Below are positions 12,701 through 25,800 of a stretch of DNA of 64,000 nt, one piece after another. Below the pieces are notes generated by a model. The model saw nothing but the letters and a program-made list of their open reading frames with translations, ran no database searches and had not been told where the DNA came from. The number at the start of each line of letters is the position of its first letter. Position 1 is the first letter of the stretch. The translations under genes and the position numbers were made by a program. This DNA comes from Owenia fusiformis (lineage: Eukaryota; Annelida; Polychaeta; Sabellida; Oweniidae). Location of the stretch: NCBI GenBank assembly GCA_903813345.2, contig CAIIXF020000001.1:40209366-40273365 (forward strand), given 5' to 3'.

Positions 12701-15700
12701 AAGAAAACTGTTTCGAAATAGGCTTAAACTCGTCATTTGATAAGTATTAAACTATGATTCATGAGTGCCGTAAAATATATACAGTAGTACCCCACAGGCT
12801 ACCAGTGGTAGTGGGGTGGGGTAATTTGGAACAGCTGATTGCTCCCCTACTGCCCCCAATGACCTTAGTGTTTGTTTAACTGAATTTGCTTATGCTAAAT
12901 AGGGTATGATCTCTCAGGCATGTCTGACAACAATCATTTTCATTACAGATTTTTTAAAAATACTGTAAATTACAATCAGTGTTACCAAAAGATTTTTTTG
13001 AGCTATTCTGTGTAAATTCTCAATTTCATAATTCTTATTAAAGTTTGTCAATTTTCATGATTTTCGTATTTCCTCCTTTTCAAATGAGTGCAAATAGTTC
13101 TTGGTAATCTCCCGGGTAATCTAATTCTAAATTGCTGGGAAGATCAATGTCAGTAAAAGGCAAAATGCCTTCGCTTAAATAAGTCATAAAGTATTCCATT
13201 TTTTTTTACTTGAAAATAACTCTATTTAAGTATGATAATAACATTGCAATGAGTGGAAACAGGTTCTTAACCACAATTAAATGTTTATATTGGCAGGCTT
13301 GAAAGAAATACCTCAATTGATTAGTCAAGGGAAATGGTATTGAACAGAAAACTCTTGACTCATTGTCATTATCATTGTGAAAGTTGTATTGCAGTATACA
13401 TGAATGTATCTAACATGATAAGTCAAAATTGGTATGTGAGCAAGTGATAAATTATCATGACAGTTTAATGGAAAATGTTCCTGTAATTCTGCGATTTTTG
13501 TATAATTTCAGCAATTGTAATTCTTTATGAATTCATATTTGCACTTTGGGAAATGTGAATAAATGTCAAAACTTCACTTGATAGATAGATCATCCATGTT
13601 ATCTTTACTATTATCTGAAACTCAAACAGCGTATACATGTATATTCAAGTTAATTTCACCTACCAATAAACTAGATAGCTGTCCCCTCACATATTCTGTC
13701 CTTGACTGCTGGTCAACTCCACATACAGAAAATGATCCGATATACTGCAAAAAATAATTAAAAATAAATTATAAAAGGTTCATGCCTTTTGTATCAAGCC
13801 CAGGGGGAACGGAAGGTTGGATGGTTTGAGGCATAAAGCAAAGCATCTATGTGATCGAGACTTATAAATAATAGCCTATTCTCCTGATTTTAATTAAATT
13901 AAAGATTTTTTATTTTTTGGAGGACTAAAATTTTTTACGAGGGTCTCAGTGGTTTATTTAGGGATTCTGGTATCTTAATCCTCATTTCAAACTCCCATAT
14001 TTTTATACCTTATGTGTTGGGGATTTTGATTTTAAAACCTCTCTGGATAACCCCTCCCCCTGAAGTTCTGCTTCACCAGATTGGCTGTATGGCAACAGTT
14101 AAACGAGATTACAACCCTGATTAAAGCTTATCAGGATTAACTTTACATTACTGAGGATAAGCCTAAAAGGTTTAATTATTTTATTATTACTAAAGTTTGA
14201 ATGTTTTGAAGTATTTCAATGACTTGATTAGACTTGTCTAGATCTGAGGGTATCCTAAAGCTACTGTATATATTTTAGGGAAATCCTTTTCATTTCCTGA
14301 TTTTATTAACTGATTCAGACACATTCTATCGCCGGACATTTCCCACATAAAGACCAAAAATGAAAAGTTCTTCATTCTGCCAATAGACCTATATATTGGG
14401 GATTCAACTACATGTACATGGAATACTGGATAAGCACAAGACCTTTTGGCCCCCTTTTGTATATGATACTGTATTTTTTCTTGTAGCACAAGTTGACAAG
14501 TTAGAAAGAATTAATAGCACCAAATTAGTAATGAATACAGTATCTTTAATTGGAATAAAGAGGAATGTAAAAGATATAGATAGCAGGAAGGTAATGTCAT
14601 CCATGAAGGTAAATGTCAGACAAATACGACTCAATCATGTATCTTCATGAACGACATTGGGCATACTCGTTAAATAGCGCCCCCGAAGACCCCTTGGAAA
14701 AAATACATAAATTAGGCATAATAAAGCCCAAAATGAAATCTATTGTCTAAAATAATTATAAGTATCCATAAAAATGCCCCTTATTATCTAAAAAAGACTT
14801 TTCCTAATGTATTAATACATTTAAAAAAACAGGGATCTTCCTATATGGTAACATCGACTTTCTATATATAACTCGTCAAATAGCGCCCCTCCGCCATAAA
14901 CCCAATGAGAAAATAATATGGGAGGGGCGCTATTTGACGAGTTATATATAGGAAGACGATGTTCTCTAGATTTTGTTATTATAGACTAGGAAGAAGTGTC
15001 TTATTATAGCTCGTTAATTAGCGCCCCTCCTCCATAAACTCAATGAGTATTTAACATGGAGGGGCGCTATTTGACGAGTTATATATAGGAAGACGATGTT
15101 CCCTAAATTTCGTTATTATAGACTAGGAAGAAGGCTCTTATTATAGCTCGTTAAATAGCGCCCCTCCGCCATAAACCCAATGAGAAAATAACATCGAGGG
15201 GCGCTATTTGACGAGTTATATATAGGAAGACGATGTTCTCTCGATTTCGTTATTATAGACTAGGAAGAAGTGTCTTATTATAGCTCGTTAATTAGCGCCC
15301 CTCCTCCATAAACTCAATGAGTATTTAACATGGAGGGGCGCTATTTGACGAGTTATATATAGGACGACGATGTTCCCTAAATTTCGTTATTATAGACTAG
15401 GAAGAAGGCTCTTATTATAGCTCGTTAAATTGCGCCCCTCCGCCATAAACCCAATGAGAAAATAACATGGAGGGGCGCTATTTGACGAGTTATATATAGG
15501 AAGACGATGTTCTCTAGATTTCGTTATTATAGACTAGGAAGAAGTGTCTTATTATAGCTCGTTAATTAGCGCCCCTTCGCCATAAATCCAATGGGGAAAT
15601 AACATGGAGGGGCGCTAATTAACGAGTTATATTATACACTTATTATACAAATTTTGTCGAATTTAAAAAAAAAAAAATATTTTCTATTTATTTATTTATT

Positions 15701-18022
15701 ACACACACTACAATGTAAGATTACATTCTAAAAGGGATTTATTTTGGGGCCTTATATAAAAAAAGGGGCAAGGTATTTTTGGGGGGAAAAATATAAAAAA
15801 TGAAAAATATAAAAAGGGGCGCTATTTAATAGCGCCCCTAACATTATGATATTACCATTGAGGGGCACTATTTAATAGCACCCCTCAATTAATAATATTA
15901 CATTATAGGGGCATTACTTAATAGCGCCCCTCACATTATGATATTAGCATTGAGGGGCACTATTTAATAGCACCCCTCAATTAATAATATTACATTATAG
16001 GGGCACTACTTAGTACTTAATAGCTCCCCTCACATTATAATACAACATTATAGTGCCCCTGCTTAGTAGCGCCTCCTACTTTAATATAAAATAAAATTAC
16101 ATAGATACTTAATAGTGCCCCTTTATTTTCGTTATTATAGACTAGGAAGAAGGCTATTATTAAAGCTCGTCAAATAGCGCCCCTTCGCCATAAACCCAAT
16201 GAGAAAATTTTGAACAAAATACTCATCGGCAGGGCATCGGTGCTAAAAATGACCACGGCATTAGCAATTGAATCATACACTAGATATATCAAGGCGAAGT
16301 TTGAACAACTAAAACCCTGAGAATCAAGATGCAGTATTTAGTCCGATAAATGTTTGTAAATCTTATATCTTCGTAAATTCAATTATTAGCGTTATAAAAA
16401 ACGTCCTAAAATATACCATTAGTTATCACACACGATCGTTCATTGTTGGGTTATAAATACTGGAGAATATGACCTCTAATATCTATACGCAATAAAGACT
16501 GTGATTCTTGCCATGTCATTCTCCCATAATTGAAAATTTCCTTCATAAATTTAACTCAGAACTTATAAAAGTAAATTTTATCCCTCTCAAATTCATTCAT
16601 ATATACATGTAAAATTAAATTATTTCGACTGAATCCCTCATGTCCAGTGTATGAATACTTCATATAGTTTGCATAAAACATCGTGCATCTAGTCACGTAC
16701 ACCAATTCATCAAACTGACCGCCAGGCCATTAATTATATATATACATGTATGTTGAACGTCCTACAATATTTTATTTTATTATCACTGATGAATAAAAAT
16801 ACAGATTTGAATTCTATGAAAATGTGTGACATAAAACATGTTATTGGCCAACATTTTTTATTATAGACTAGGAAGAAGGCTCTTATTATAGCTCGTCAAA
16901 TAGCGCCCCTCCGCCATAAATCCAATGGGGAAATAGCATGGAGGGGCGCTATTTGACGAGTTATATATAGGAAGACGATGTTCCCTCGATTTCGTTATTA
17001 TAGACTAGGAAGAAGTGTCTTATTATAGCTCGTTAATTAGCGCCCCTCCTCCATAAACTCAATGAGTATTTAACATGGAGGGGCGCTATTTGACGAGTTA
17101 TATATAGGACGACGATGTTCCCTAAATTTCGTTATTATAGACTAGGAAGAAGTGTCTTATTATAGCTCGTTAATTAGCGCCCCTCCGCCATAAACCCAAT
17201 GAGAAAATAACATGGAGGGGCGCTATTTGACGAGTTATATATAGGAAGACGATGTTCTCTAGATTTCGTTATTATAGACGAGGAAGAAGTGTCTTATTAT
17301 AGCTCGTCAAATAGCGCCCCTTGGCCATAAATCCAATGGGAAAATAACACGGAGGGGCGCTATTTGACGAGTTATATATAGGAAGAAGATGATCCCGACT
17401 TTTTTTATTATAGACTAGGAAGAAGTATATTAGATAATAAGGTGCATTTTATATGAAATCATTTTAAATTTTTTTCATGCCACAATAGAAATTGTGCTGG
17501 CCTAGTTTTGGGGATTTGGGATTACTCATTAATATACTTATTTTTGATTTTTTCCAAGGGGTCTTCGGGGGCGCTATTTAACGAGTATGCCCGACATTGC
17601 CTCCCATTCTCTTGTCATCTTATTTAGTACAGAAGATGAACATCAACATGTAAAGTCATATAATATGCTCATGAATCCTGCTGGATATTGTTAAACAATT
17701 TATTTAATAATTTATCAAACAGATGTGAAGATAAAATAATCAATGTTTACAAATACAATGCAGCTATTACCTCTGCTGATCTGACAGATGTTTCTCGATC
17801 TTCTGGACTACTGATAATCTTCTGTGGAGAAATGACCGAACCATCTGGAAGTTCATCCACATCATATTTTTCTAAGGATGATGATAAAAGGTCGTCACCT
17901 TTCAAACCTGAACTGTCCACAGAAGCTGACCTGATTTGCCTTTCAACAAATTTTCTGCTTTTGTTTTGGAGATCCCTTGATTCCCTCTTTTCATTGTTCT
18001 CTTTACTCTTCAGTAGATACAT
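3771..18022 (-). CDS. PTB-domain adaptor protein, SH2D5-like, 3' end unresolved
   Basis: Seven coding exons join in frame on the minus strand: 18022-17771 (start ATG), 13744-13664, 7444-7373, 6927-6781, 6007-5720, 4923-4540, 4435-3771; all introns are GT-AG. This gives 629 residues and a split final codon. Residues about 85-205 form a phosphotyrosine-binding (PID/PTB) domain: YIGSFSVCGVD, then VLLVISISGIKV, MAHAVKRISYATCD, CQFAIIAREPKG, QHCHAFRTSTPQQ and the C-terminal helix AEELNTLVGDMFKMTYA. The motif pattern MAHAxxRIxY...CQFAxxAR is what I recall of SH2D5; the family assignment is moderate. A charged helical stretch rich in Gln, Glu and Arg follows, then about 350 residues of low complexity (Asn, Arg, Pro, Ser, with repeated RPNSRDIQRPNSQ-type runs). 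No SH2 domain is visible. The role would be a cytoplasmic signalling scaffold. Two introns carry large repeat elements. Confidence 0.68.
7856..10218. mobile_element. Tandem-array element with TGTCACCAC ends (Helentron/'pearl'-like layout)
   Basis: About 16 imperfect direct copies of a 130-165 bp unit fill 7900-10050. Each unit carries a word such as GAACACGTAGATGATTTTG, an A-run, AATTTGAAGCAAGTTG, GACCTTTTTGACC and GAAGGTCAAATGTCAAATC. Several units also contain internal doubling of the TCAAATCTTAAG word. The array is preceded by TGTCACCACC (7856) and followed by a GC-rich CCGCCGGACGCC-type run (about 10112-10170) and a perfect 25-bp palindrome at 10194-10218 (ATGTCACCAC-TTTT-GGTGGTGACAT). 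The same right-hand module recurs in reverse at the end of the window. It lies in an intron of the PTB gene and is non-coding. The layout, tandem core inside fixed ends, recalls mollusc pearl elements; class not proved. Confidence 0.7.
10219..13663. other. Intron DNA of the PTB gene
   Basis: No exon or RNA was recognised. It holds a C-run/G-run inverted pair (10870-10950), a GGGGGGTTGCACCCCCACTG segment near 11740-11775 that resembles a worn transposon end, and otherwise AT-rich DNA with short simple repeats. Confidence 0.45.
10870..10952. repeat. Imperfect inverted repeat with C-run and G-run
   Basis: A run of about ten C followed by TCATCACTACAC is mirrored about 30 bases later by GTGTAGTCAAGTAGTGGGA and a run of about ten G. 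It can fold into a long GC stem; the G-run could also form a quadruplex. Confidence 0.55.
14660..17591. mobile_element. 2.9-kb foldback element with 45-bp TIRs and 8-bp target duplication
   Basis: The ends are perfect 45-bp inverted repeats, starting GGCATACTCGTTAAATAGCG, and the 8 bases CGACATTG stand directly outside both ends (14652-14659 and 17592-17599). Inside are modules of about 138 bp. Each has a ~67-bp hairpin whose arms read CTCGTCAAATAGCGCCCCTC and its complement, followed by a constant spacer (TTATATATAGGAAGACGATG...AGACTAGGAAGAAG). Six modules occupy 14868-15640 and four lie at 16893-17400; a truncated one is at 16158. A middle block (15800-16130) has shorter palindromes around TATTTAATAG. 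No transposase is visible, so it is non-autonomous. The 8-bp duplication suggests a hAT-, P- or Merlin-type enzyme; which one is undecided. It sits in the first coding intron of the PTB gene. Confidence 0.88.
16208..16858. other. 650-bp unrelated block interrupting a hairpin module
   Basis: A hairpin module starts at 16158, breaks off after AACCCAATGAGAAAAT, and its normal spacer resumes only at 16859 (TTATAGACTAGGAAGAAG). The intervening ~650 bp has no hairpin modules and no useful reading frame. It may be the original core of the element or a later insertion. Confidence 0.55.
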
Positions 18023-19120
18023 GATGCCGTTTCTCTATCTTCATCCCTATTCTAGTCATCAAACAAGCACAAAGTTTAAAAATGTGCGGAAACAAAAACT
18101 TGAATTCTGAGTCACAGCATTTCCGGTTATACACATTCCGATTTTGCGTTTAATCTTAATAATAAAATATATGCCAGCTCTTTACAAAATCAGATTGCAT
18201 ATAAATATTGGATTATATATTAATTTTTGCATTGAATTATATGAAAGAATACTTGAACGTGACCCTTTAATATCGAGAATCATACGCTTGAATAAAAACA
18301 CAGTCCAATTTCTGAAAAATATGTCATTTCGTTCAGTTGAGAGTTTTAAAATGCCAATTCCCGGGACACATTTCAGACATTCCATATTTGACTCATTTAA
18401 CTCATTAGACACATATGTTGTTGTTTTATCAACTGTTCCAATAGAATGGGTACATCTTGACACTCATACTGACATATATTTTAACATAATGGATCGTGCT
18501 TATGTAATGCCGAATCTTTGTGATGAACCTACTGTCTGAGCCAATCTTACTCATCAATGAGGATTATGCAGATCTATAAAAGGAAATTCAATCTGACAGC
18601 AAGATATTAAAAAAACGACACTGTCATTTCAATTAATCATGGCACAAAAGAAAAATATATTTCGAGGAACATTTTGGAGATGCGTGCAAAAATGTCTCAG
18701 TAAAAAACAGGAGAATTATTGGATTAATGATTTTTTTGAAATTCAAAAGCATGAGTGCATCATGGACTTCTAATCATTTGAAATCCATGAGTGCATATAC
18801 TAGCCTGTACAAACGCAAAAATGCTTTTTTAATTTCAATACAGAATGACACAGGGTTCTTTGTTACAATTCATATATCCTATCACTCCTTTATAAAAATT
18901 GGCATTGTCCAGCTTTTATAAATCATAATGCACTGTGATGATGTCACTATATTACCAATAATGCCACTGCTCAGTTCATTATGAAACCATAATGCACTTA
19001 CACTGTAAAATAATGTTTCTGCTCAGTTGATTATATACCTTGAATGAGGGCACTGAAATACATTAAGCTGATTGGATGAGACACACTTGGCATATTTAAA
19101 TTCAGGATAATTCTCCGATT
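18023..19120. other. Spacer between the PTB gene and WDR36
   Basis: Should contain the 5' leader and promoter of the minus-strand PTB gene (just above 18022) and the 3' untranslated end of WDR36. A 131-codon plus-strand frame at 18144 has no recognisable domain and is treated as chance. No other structure seen. Confidence 0.4.
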
Positions 19121-19401
19121 CATTGTAATATCTTTTTCATTGTACACAGAACATTTATTAATTCTCTTCTAAAATACTCCACATTTTTACTGGTTATTTC
19201 AAATATGTAGGGTGGTCCAAAACATTGTAATATCTTTTTCATTGTACACAGAACATTTATTAATTCTCTTCTAAAATACTCCACATTTTTACTGGTTATT
19301 TCAAATATACAGGGTGGTCCAAAACATTGTAATATCTTTTTCATTGTAGACAGAACATTTATTAATTCTCTTCTAAAATACTCCACATTTTTACTGGTTA
19401 T
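19121..19401. repeat. Tandem repeat, three copies of ~102 bp
   Basis: Copies start at 19121, 19223 and 19325 (each CATTGTAATATCTTTTTCATTG). The third copy lacks the final part. The end of each full unit reads CAGGGTGGTCCAAAA or a variant, a sequence style common at transposon ends. On the minus strand the unit is open and gives a repeated peptide, but there is no sign that it is a real protein. Confidence 0.8.
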
Positions 19402-19850
19402 TGGATGTAGTTTGGAGATCAACTAGTCAATGTTTGATAGGACCCCTACAACACCCACAAAACTACTCAAGTGACAACAAACGATGGCTTCCACTTTCCA
19501 ATACAGGCACTTAGCTTATCTACCAGTTATTTTCTAAAAGCTTTAAAGACAAACTCTAGGCCAATATACTGGTATATAATTGGTATTCTTGGGAACTGAC
19601 TCATAAAAATATAAAAAAAAGAAAGCTGTGATGCTTTGTATTGCTTTACGCAAATAGGGGGAGTGACTTTATTTTCCAGTCAATCAGACTGCACTCGAAT
19701 CATCTACGAATGAAGATAGGACAAATGTTGCAATGTTGGTATTTTTATTTTTATTTTATTGCATATATAGTTTGTTTCCTTGCTTTTACACATACAAATC
19801 ATGACAATCAAAGTCAATATTTTATAATAGGCTAATGCTTTATATTTTTG

Positions 19851-22800
19851 TTATATTGTCAGAGTTGCACTTTTTAGATAGTTCACAAGGCATGTGCTTT
19901 GGTTGAGTTTCTGCTGCAGTCCTTTCCACATTGTTTCCTGGCTTTTACAGATACGTCCTGTTACATGTAGTAAATCATCGTTCCTGGCAATAACATCACC
20001 ATGGATCTGGAATACAAAAAATAGACCATGTTTGAATTAGTTATATTGTATTTTAAGAGTTCTTATCATACAAGGTAGGTATTAAGTAGAATTAAAAGTA
20101 TAATCTCAGGAAAGCGTTTGTTTGTATTTTAGATACCATTCAAGACTTCTTGTTTTGAAGTTACTGCATTTGGCAATCTATAACTCTATAGAGAAAAGTT
20201 CTCAGTAAGATAATGCCCTTTCCACTTCCTATGCTTGTGACAAATATCTAGACCATAATTCTCTGGAAATAAATAACAAAAACGATCTCTTTAGCCTACC
20301 TTGAGAAATAAAGCTAACCAGGCCTGTGCTAACTCAAAGTCTCTTCGAGTGGTGAACATGTGCTCCAAGAACTCTAGGAAGTTGGTTAACAAAGGACTGG
20401 TGTCTCCAACTGGGGCCAATAAACGTAGCTCAACATCTATGGATGATACACTCATCTCTTTCATGGCAGACAGCACAGGATCATCTACATTATACAGTAT
20501 ATATATAATGTATGTAAATAATGTATATGAATAATGTATACATACGATAATGTATATAAATAACTGATAAGGATAATGTATACATATAATGTATATATAG
20601 CCATTATGTCCCTATCATTGAATATATGCCTGAAGTCTGACGTCAATATAGCCCGAGCTTGCGAGGGTTATATTGATTACAGACTGAAGGCATATATTCA
20701 ATGATACGGACATAATTGATGTATTACATACCTAAAGTACATTTACATAACATTTCATAAAGATAATACTTTGAAATACATGAAAAAAGACCAAAATTTT
20801 ACACGATTCCAGTCTAAATCACTTTGTTTACATGTTATGACGTCATAAAGTTGTCATGGTAAAAAAGTTTGGCGGCTATACAGGAATATATAGCCCACCT
20901 TCAGCTCCATTGACTTCCATACAAATGCTTCGCTAGGTATGTAATACAAATAAATATAAGCTATTCAGTGAGATGATAGTGAATATGAAAGGTGTTAGGA
21001 CAAATTACAGTACTACTACTACAGAAAACACAGTAAACAATATTACCAATAACATCTTGCCTCTTCTAAGAGTGTGTATGACAATTAACAACAACTATGT
21101 GATATTAAATAAATAAATGAATAAATAATAGTAATCCTTAAATAATGGACATACATTCTTTCTTTACAGCTGCTTCTTTCAAGGTTGTTCCAAACTTTGA
21201 CAATTGGAGAGAATAAATAGCTGCACTGTCAAAATCAACCTAGAAATCAATAAATAATAAATTATGGGTGGATTCAAATCACAAAATTAATCAAATAACT
21301 ATAATATATACAAAACTCAATCAGATTTGAACGAGGGAGTTCTGTCTGTGATGTCATTAATTTATTTCTACTTTCATTCATATATCACATTTTGACTAAC
21401 CCAAAGCCTGTCTTGTTCTTATCTACAGAATATCTTAAAACTAATAGAAGATATTTTAAAGTATAAATGCAACACCATAGGGACTTTCAATCTATCAATT
21501 TGAAACTGTTTGAGATACAAATAATCGTACCTTTTTCTTTTTCTCTTCTGGAGTGAGGTCAAATTTCAGTTCAAGATCTTTGACTGTTGGAAGGAAGAAT
21601 GGCGCAGACTTGGGCACTTTTGGGGGCTGCTTAGGTTTGTTTCTCTCCTGAAATAAATACACCATTGAATTGTATTGTATTGTATTGAATTGTATTGTAT
21701 TGTATTGTTTTGCAGTGCATTGTATTGTATTGCATTGCATTGTATTGCATTGCATTGCATTGTATTGCATTGTATTGTATTGTTTTGCAGTGCATTGCAT
21801 TGTATTGCACTGCATCATATCGTATTGATATATCCAGTATTTGCAGTTGTGCTACCATAAGAGACAAACCAAGATCTCATCCTTGAAGGAACCTTCTTTT
21901 CTTTTAGTACTAAAGCTTGTAAATTGTAAATTCATGTGGAGATTCAATCTTAGAATTGTCTTTTAACTTTGAAAATGTGCAAAAAACTTGCCACAATGCT
22001 TAAAAGGGGAGGTGTTCTACCAAGCTTTGATATTTTAAGAAAGTTTGTACCAAAATGTAATATCTATTGATGTTTCAAATCATAGGTTTTTATAAATAAC
22101 ATTTGGGTTTATCTAAGATCAGATTTACAGACTCTGCCCCTTAAACTTACCTTTATTGTGTCGAGCTGTAGAAGGTTCTGCCACCTTGAGTTGGGCAAAG
22201 TGGAAAGAGTGGCAAGGTTATCTGCCAGTTGCTCTGGAGAAACAAACTCTGTTGATGACATCTTCTCCTCTTTAATGTAAACATCATCTTCTTCACCTTC
22301 AAATACAATGAGAATAATTACTTTAACTTAAATTGATAATTTCAAAATAAATTGAGTGGTTGCTAAAAGATGACATTTTTAGTTCATGTCATCCACATAT
22401 GCATCCATGCTCTTTGGTTTGCAGCATAATCAAGGTATATGCATTTATGTGTATAGTGTAACACCACAACCTGATTTTATATAGAAGTAAAGTTATGAGA
22501 AATGGAGTTCACTAGTAACAGGTGTTCACTTGAGAGAGTTCACTAGATAAAGTTGTTCATTAAGACAGTAACAACTGCATGTAATCCCATCCATATTTCA
22601 ACCATAGCTCTGCTTACCTGCCTCCCTCTTGCCTGTGGAAGGCATATCCAGGAGAGTAGGTTCATAGTTCTCTGAGAGGGGTAGCAGATTGACATGTGTA
22701 TAGAGGGTCATGTTAGACCAGATGTAGACTCCCACATCATCCAGGTGACCTGTAGCCAGAAGGCTACCAATGGGGGACATGCTCATACTCGTGATAGCCC

Positions 22801-25800
22801 TGTCTACCAAAGCACAGTCAAGTAACCTGCAACACAAAATAAACGGCTATCTTTCTATATAATATGATGATGAATGTTTGTGTGTTTGGCCTGTCATATA
22901 CCGATATGACCGATATAGGCTAAACGAGACATACAAACATATTCATGATTGTATTGAGACAGTGTTAAAGGTCAGGGCCCATGAAGGTGAAACTTAAAGA
23001 TCAAGGCAGGTCAAGGTCACTTTCAGCCTAATATCATCTCAAGAATCATGGGCCAAATCACCCCAATTAGCCAAGTTCTTCTGAAATGGCAATGGTCAAA
23101 TATGAACAGCCTTTTTATGATTTTTTTATGAAACATATATCAACTACTATAAGAGAAGTAGGGAACAGATTGATAATTCAAATTGAATGTAGGTATGATT
23201 TAGTGACCCAGTCCATGAAAAATTCATGTATAGAAACCCACCTTCCAGTAGGTACATCCCAGGTTCTTAAACTACAATCCATTGATGCTGTCAACAGCCA
23301 GCGAGCATCAACGCTAAATGTCATATCAGTCACACGGTTAGAATGACCTTCAAACTTCCTCACGACTTTCCTACTTGTAATATCAACCATGACAACTGTG
23401 AAGTCATCAAGAGCGACTGCCATCATGGCACTCTCTCTATGGAGATGTATTAGTGCTACAGGGCTGTCCAGGGTCAATGTTCCGAGGAGTGTCTTTTGTT
23501 TAAACTTCCAGAATTTAATTGTACAGTCTGATGCAGCAGTTATAGTTTGTTGGTTCAGTGCATCTATTGCTACACCACGTATGCTTCCTTCATGGGCTGC
23601 AATTATGAACAACATTAGCACATGAAATAGATACCCACAAGTTCATTAAATGTTTAATTTTAGATATAAGATAATGAAATAATGAATGTTCATATCACTG
23701 AATATATATTTTACTAAATAACATTCGATTTATAATCGTTGTTATGTTTATTTACAAAGTGCTTATATATTTGCCAAACAGTTGTTTATTGCCTGAAAAG
23801 CTCAAGATGTTTAACACAGGCTATTATCTATTTGGATGATGTCATATGACCCCCATGACCCTAAGCCTATTATACTTTTCTACTGTCCCTTTTTCACATC
23901 ATGCCTAAATCACAATTGACTATAATATACTGCAATTCCTCAACCATAACTGCACTAATATTGTTTATTATGACCCAAGATCAAATGAAAACATGATTTC
24001 TTGTACCTTGAGGTTGACCATACTCTCCTCTGTGTAGACCAGACTGCATGTTATAGACATCCACATGGCCACTAGAATAGCCTATCACACAGAAGTTTCC
24101 ACAGCTGCTTAATGTTGCTACCTTGAAAATGAAGTAGTAGATTCATCTTTACATTCAATGTGTGATTTTTATCTACAAAGACTAAGTATTGTTAGATTTT
24201 TAGAAACAAAGTACCCGTCTCTTGAATGAAACTTAAATGGGAATGAATTTGGATGACTGAGAGTAAAATGTCTCCATTTCTGTTCCCTGTCTCGAGAGTG
24301 AAAAGTTGTAGGCTAGGTGGTGAATTACGATATATGCTCTAGTGTAACACATTAATCAGAGAGCTAGCAGACTATTCAACAAAATAAATAGATATATTAC
24401 TTGTGCAGTAGCAGTAGCATATGTGGCATCTTTACTGAAACGAGGGTGCTGTAGTTTGTATTTGCCCATTGTTGATCGGGTATAGTTCCAGCTGGTAGTG
24501 ATGTTTATGCCTCTGTGACATGCCACAATACTATCCCAATCACTCTGCCTGTTGGTCTCTGCAAACAATTATAGGTTATAAAATACTGTAGTGACGTGAA
24601 CCACAAAAATGACTAAGACATGGTTCAATCTTCACTGGTCCACAGCAGGATGAAACTTACTGGAGTTAGTCTCATCCAAAAGGTGGACAAAATTTGTTTG
24701 ATATCGAGGAACATTCACTCTCAGCTTAACAAAGTAAAATTCTGGATCCCAAATGTTTTGTCTTGCATAAAATTCTGAACAGAACAGTGGATGGTATCAT
24801 AATTGACCACTCACCTGATGCAAAGTCGATAATGGGCGGCATCATATGCTGATCTAGCTTTAGACCAGACTTCTTGCTCTGTGCCTTGTTAAAAGATGCC
24901 CTGCCCAGGCTCTTGTTGTGACGATCGTGAACTGTGGAGAATGATCGCAGGGTACTGTCTTGACCTGTAATATACGAGTACTTGAAGCTTTCATATTATA
25001 AAGTAACATCCATGCCATATTATTTCTATCATTTCCTAGGAACCAGAATTCCCAATATTGACTTCAGAAACTGATTCTGTAATTGAGAAAATTTCCATTA
25101 TATACTAACAGAATCAGTCTGAGTTAAAATGTTACTTTGTGGGAAATCTAAACCTTCTTTTTGACTTATACATCAACCTGACAACAGTTTATACATATTT
25201 TTACTGAGTTACATTTATAGGTATTAAAGATGTATGCACAGAGCTGTATAATCCAGTTTCTATACCAAAGTACCTGCACTGAGTATATTCTGTCCTTGTT
25301 GATCATGGAACCTGACTTTATTTGGTGGAGCACTGTGTCCTGTCCTCTGTCTCAACAACCTCCCACCTCCATCTGCCTGATCAAATATCCACATCTGCAA
25401 CAAACATCGATAAAAATATATTTTGAAAATTACCTTCATCCTAACAGCTATTGTTTAGATCTAAATCTGCGAACAGAATGGATTCAAATTGTTGAAAGTG
25501 AAAGCTCAATCACAATTTTGTTCATTGGTTCAATTAATGACAATCACTTGCCATATTGGTTAACACTTAACCTCTACTCAACTCTATTCCTATGGCTGAG
25601 GCCCACTCATAATGTACAGTAAGTTAAGTATAGAAGAGAAAGTGGTCAAATACAGCAGTCATTTTGCCAACTTTTGAAATCTACATTTCATTGAGCAATG
25701 ATAAGACTAACCCTTGGAAAATACAATTTTCAACAAAGTATCCACATCTTACCTTGACAGAGTTATCAGCTGAGTTAGTGACCATGATTGGTTCTGAGGG

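Noticed and set aside
18144-18539. 131-codon plus-strand frame
   Set aside because: No domain, ordinary AT-rich composition and no splice context; chance opening is the simpler view.
19120-19422. 100-codon minus-strand frame with a repeated peptide
   Set aside because: It is the translation of the 102-bp tandem repeat, with no start context, domain or splice support.
21495-21886. Overlapping Cys/Tyr/Asn-rich reading frames on both strands
   Set aside because: They come from the pentanucleotide microsatellite; only the WDR36 exon 21647-21531 is real here.
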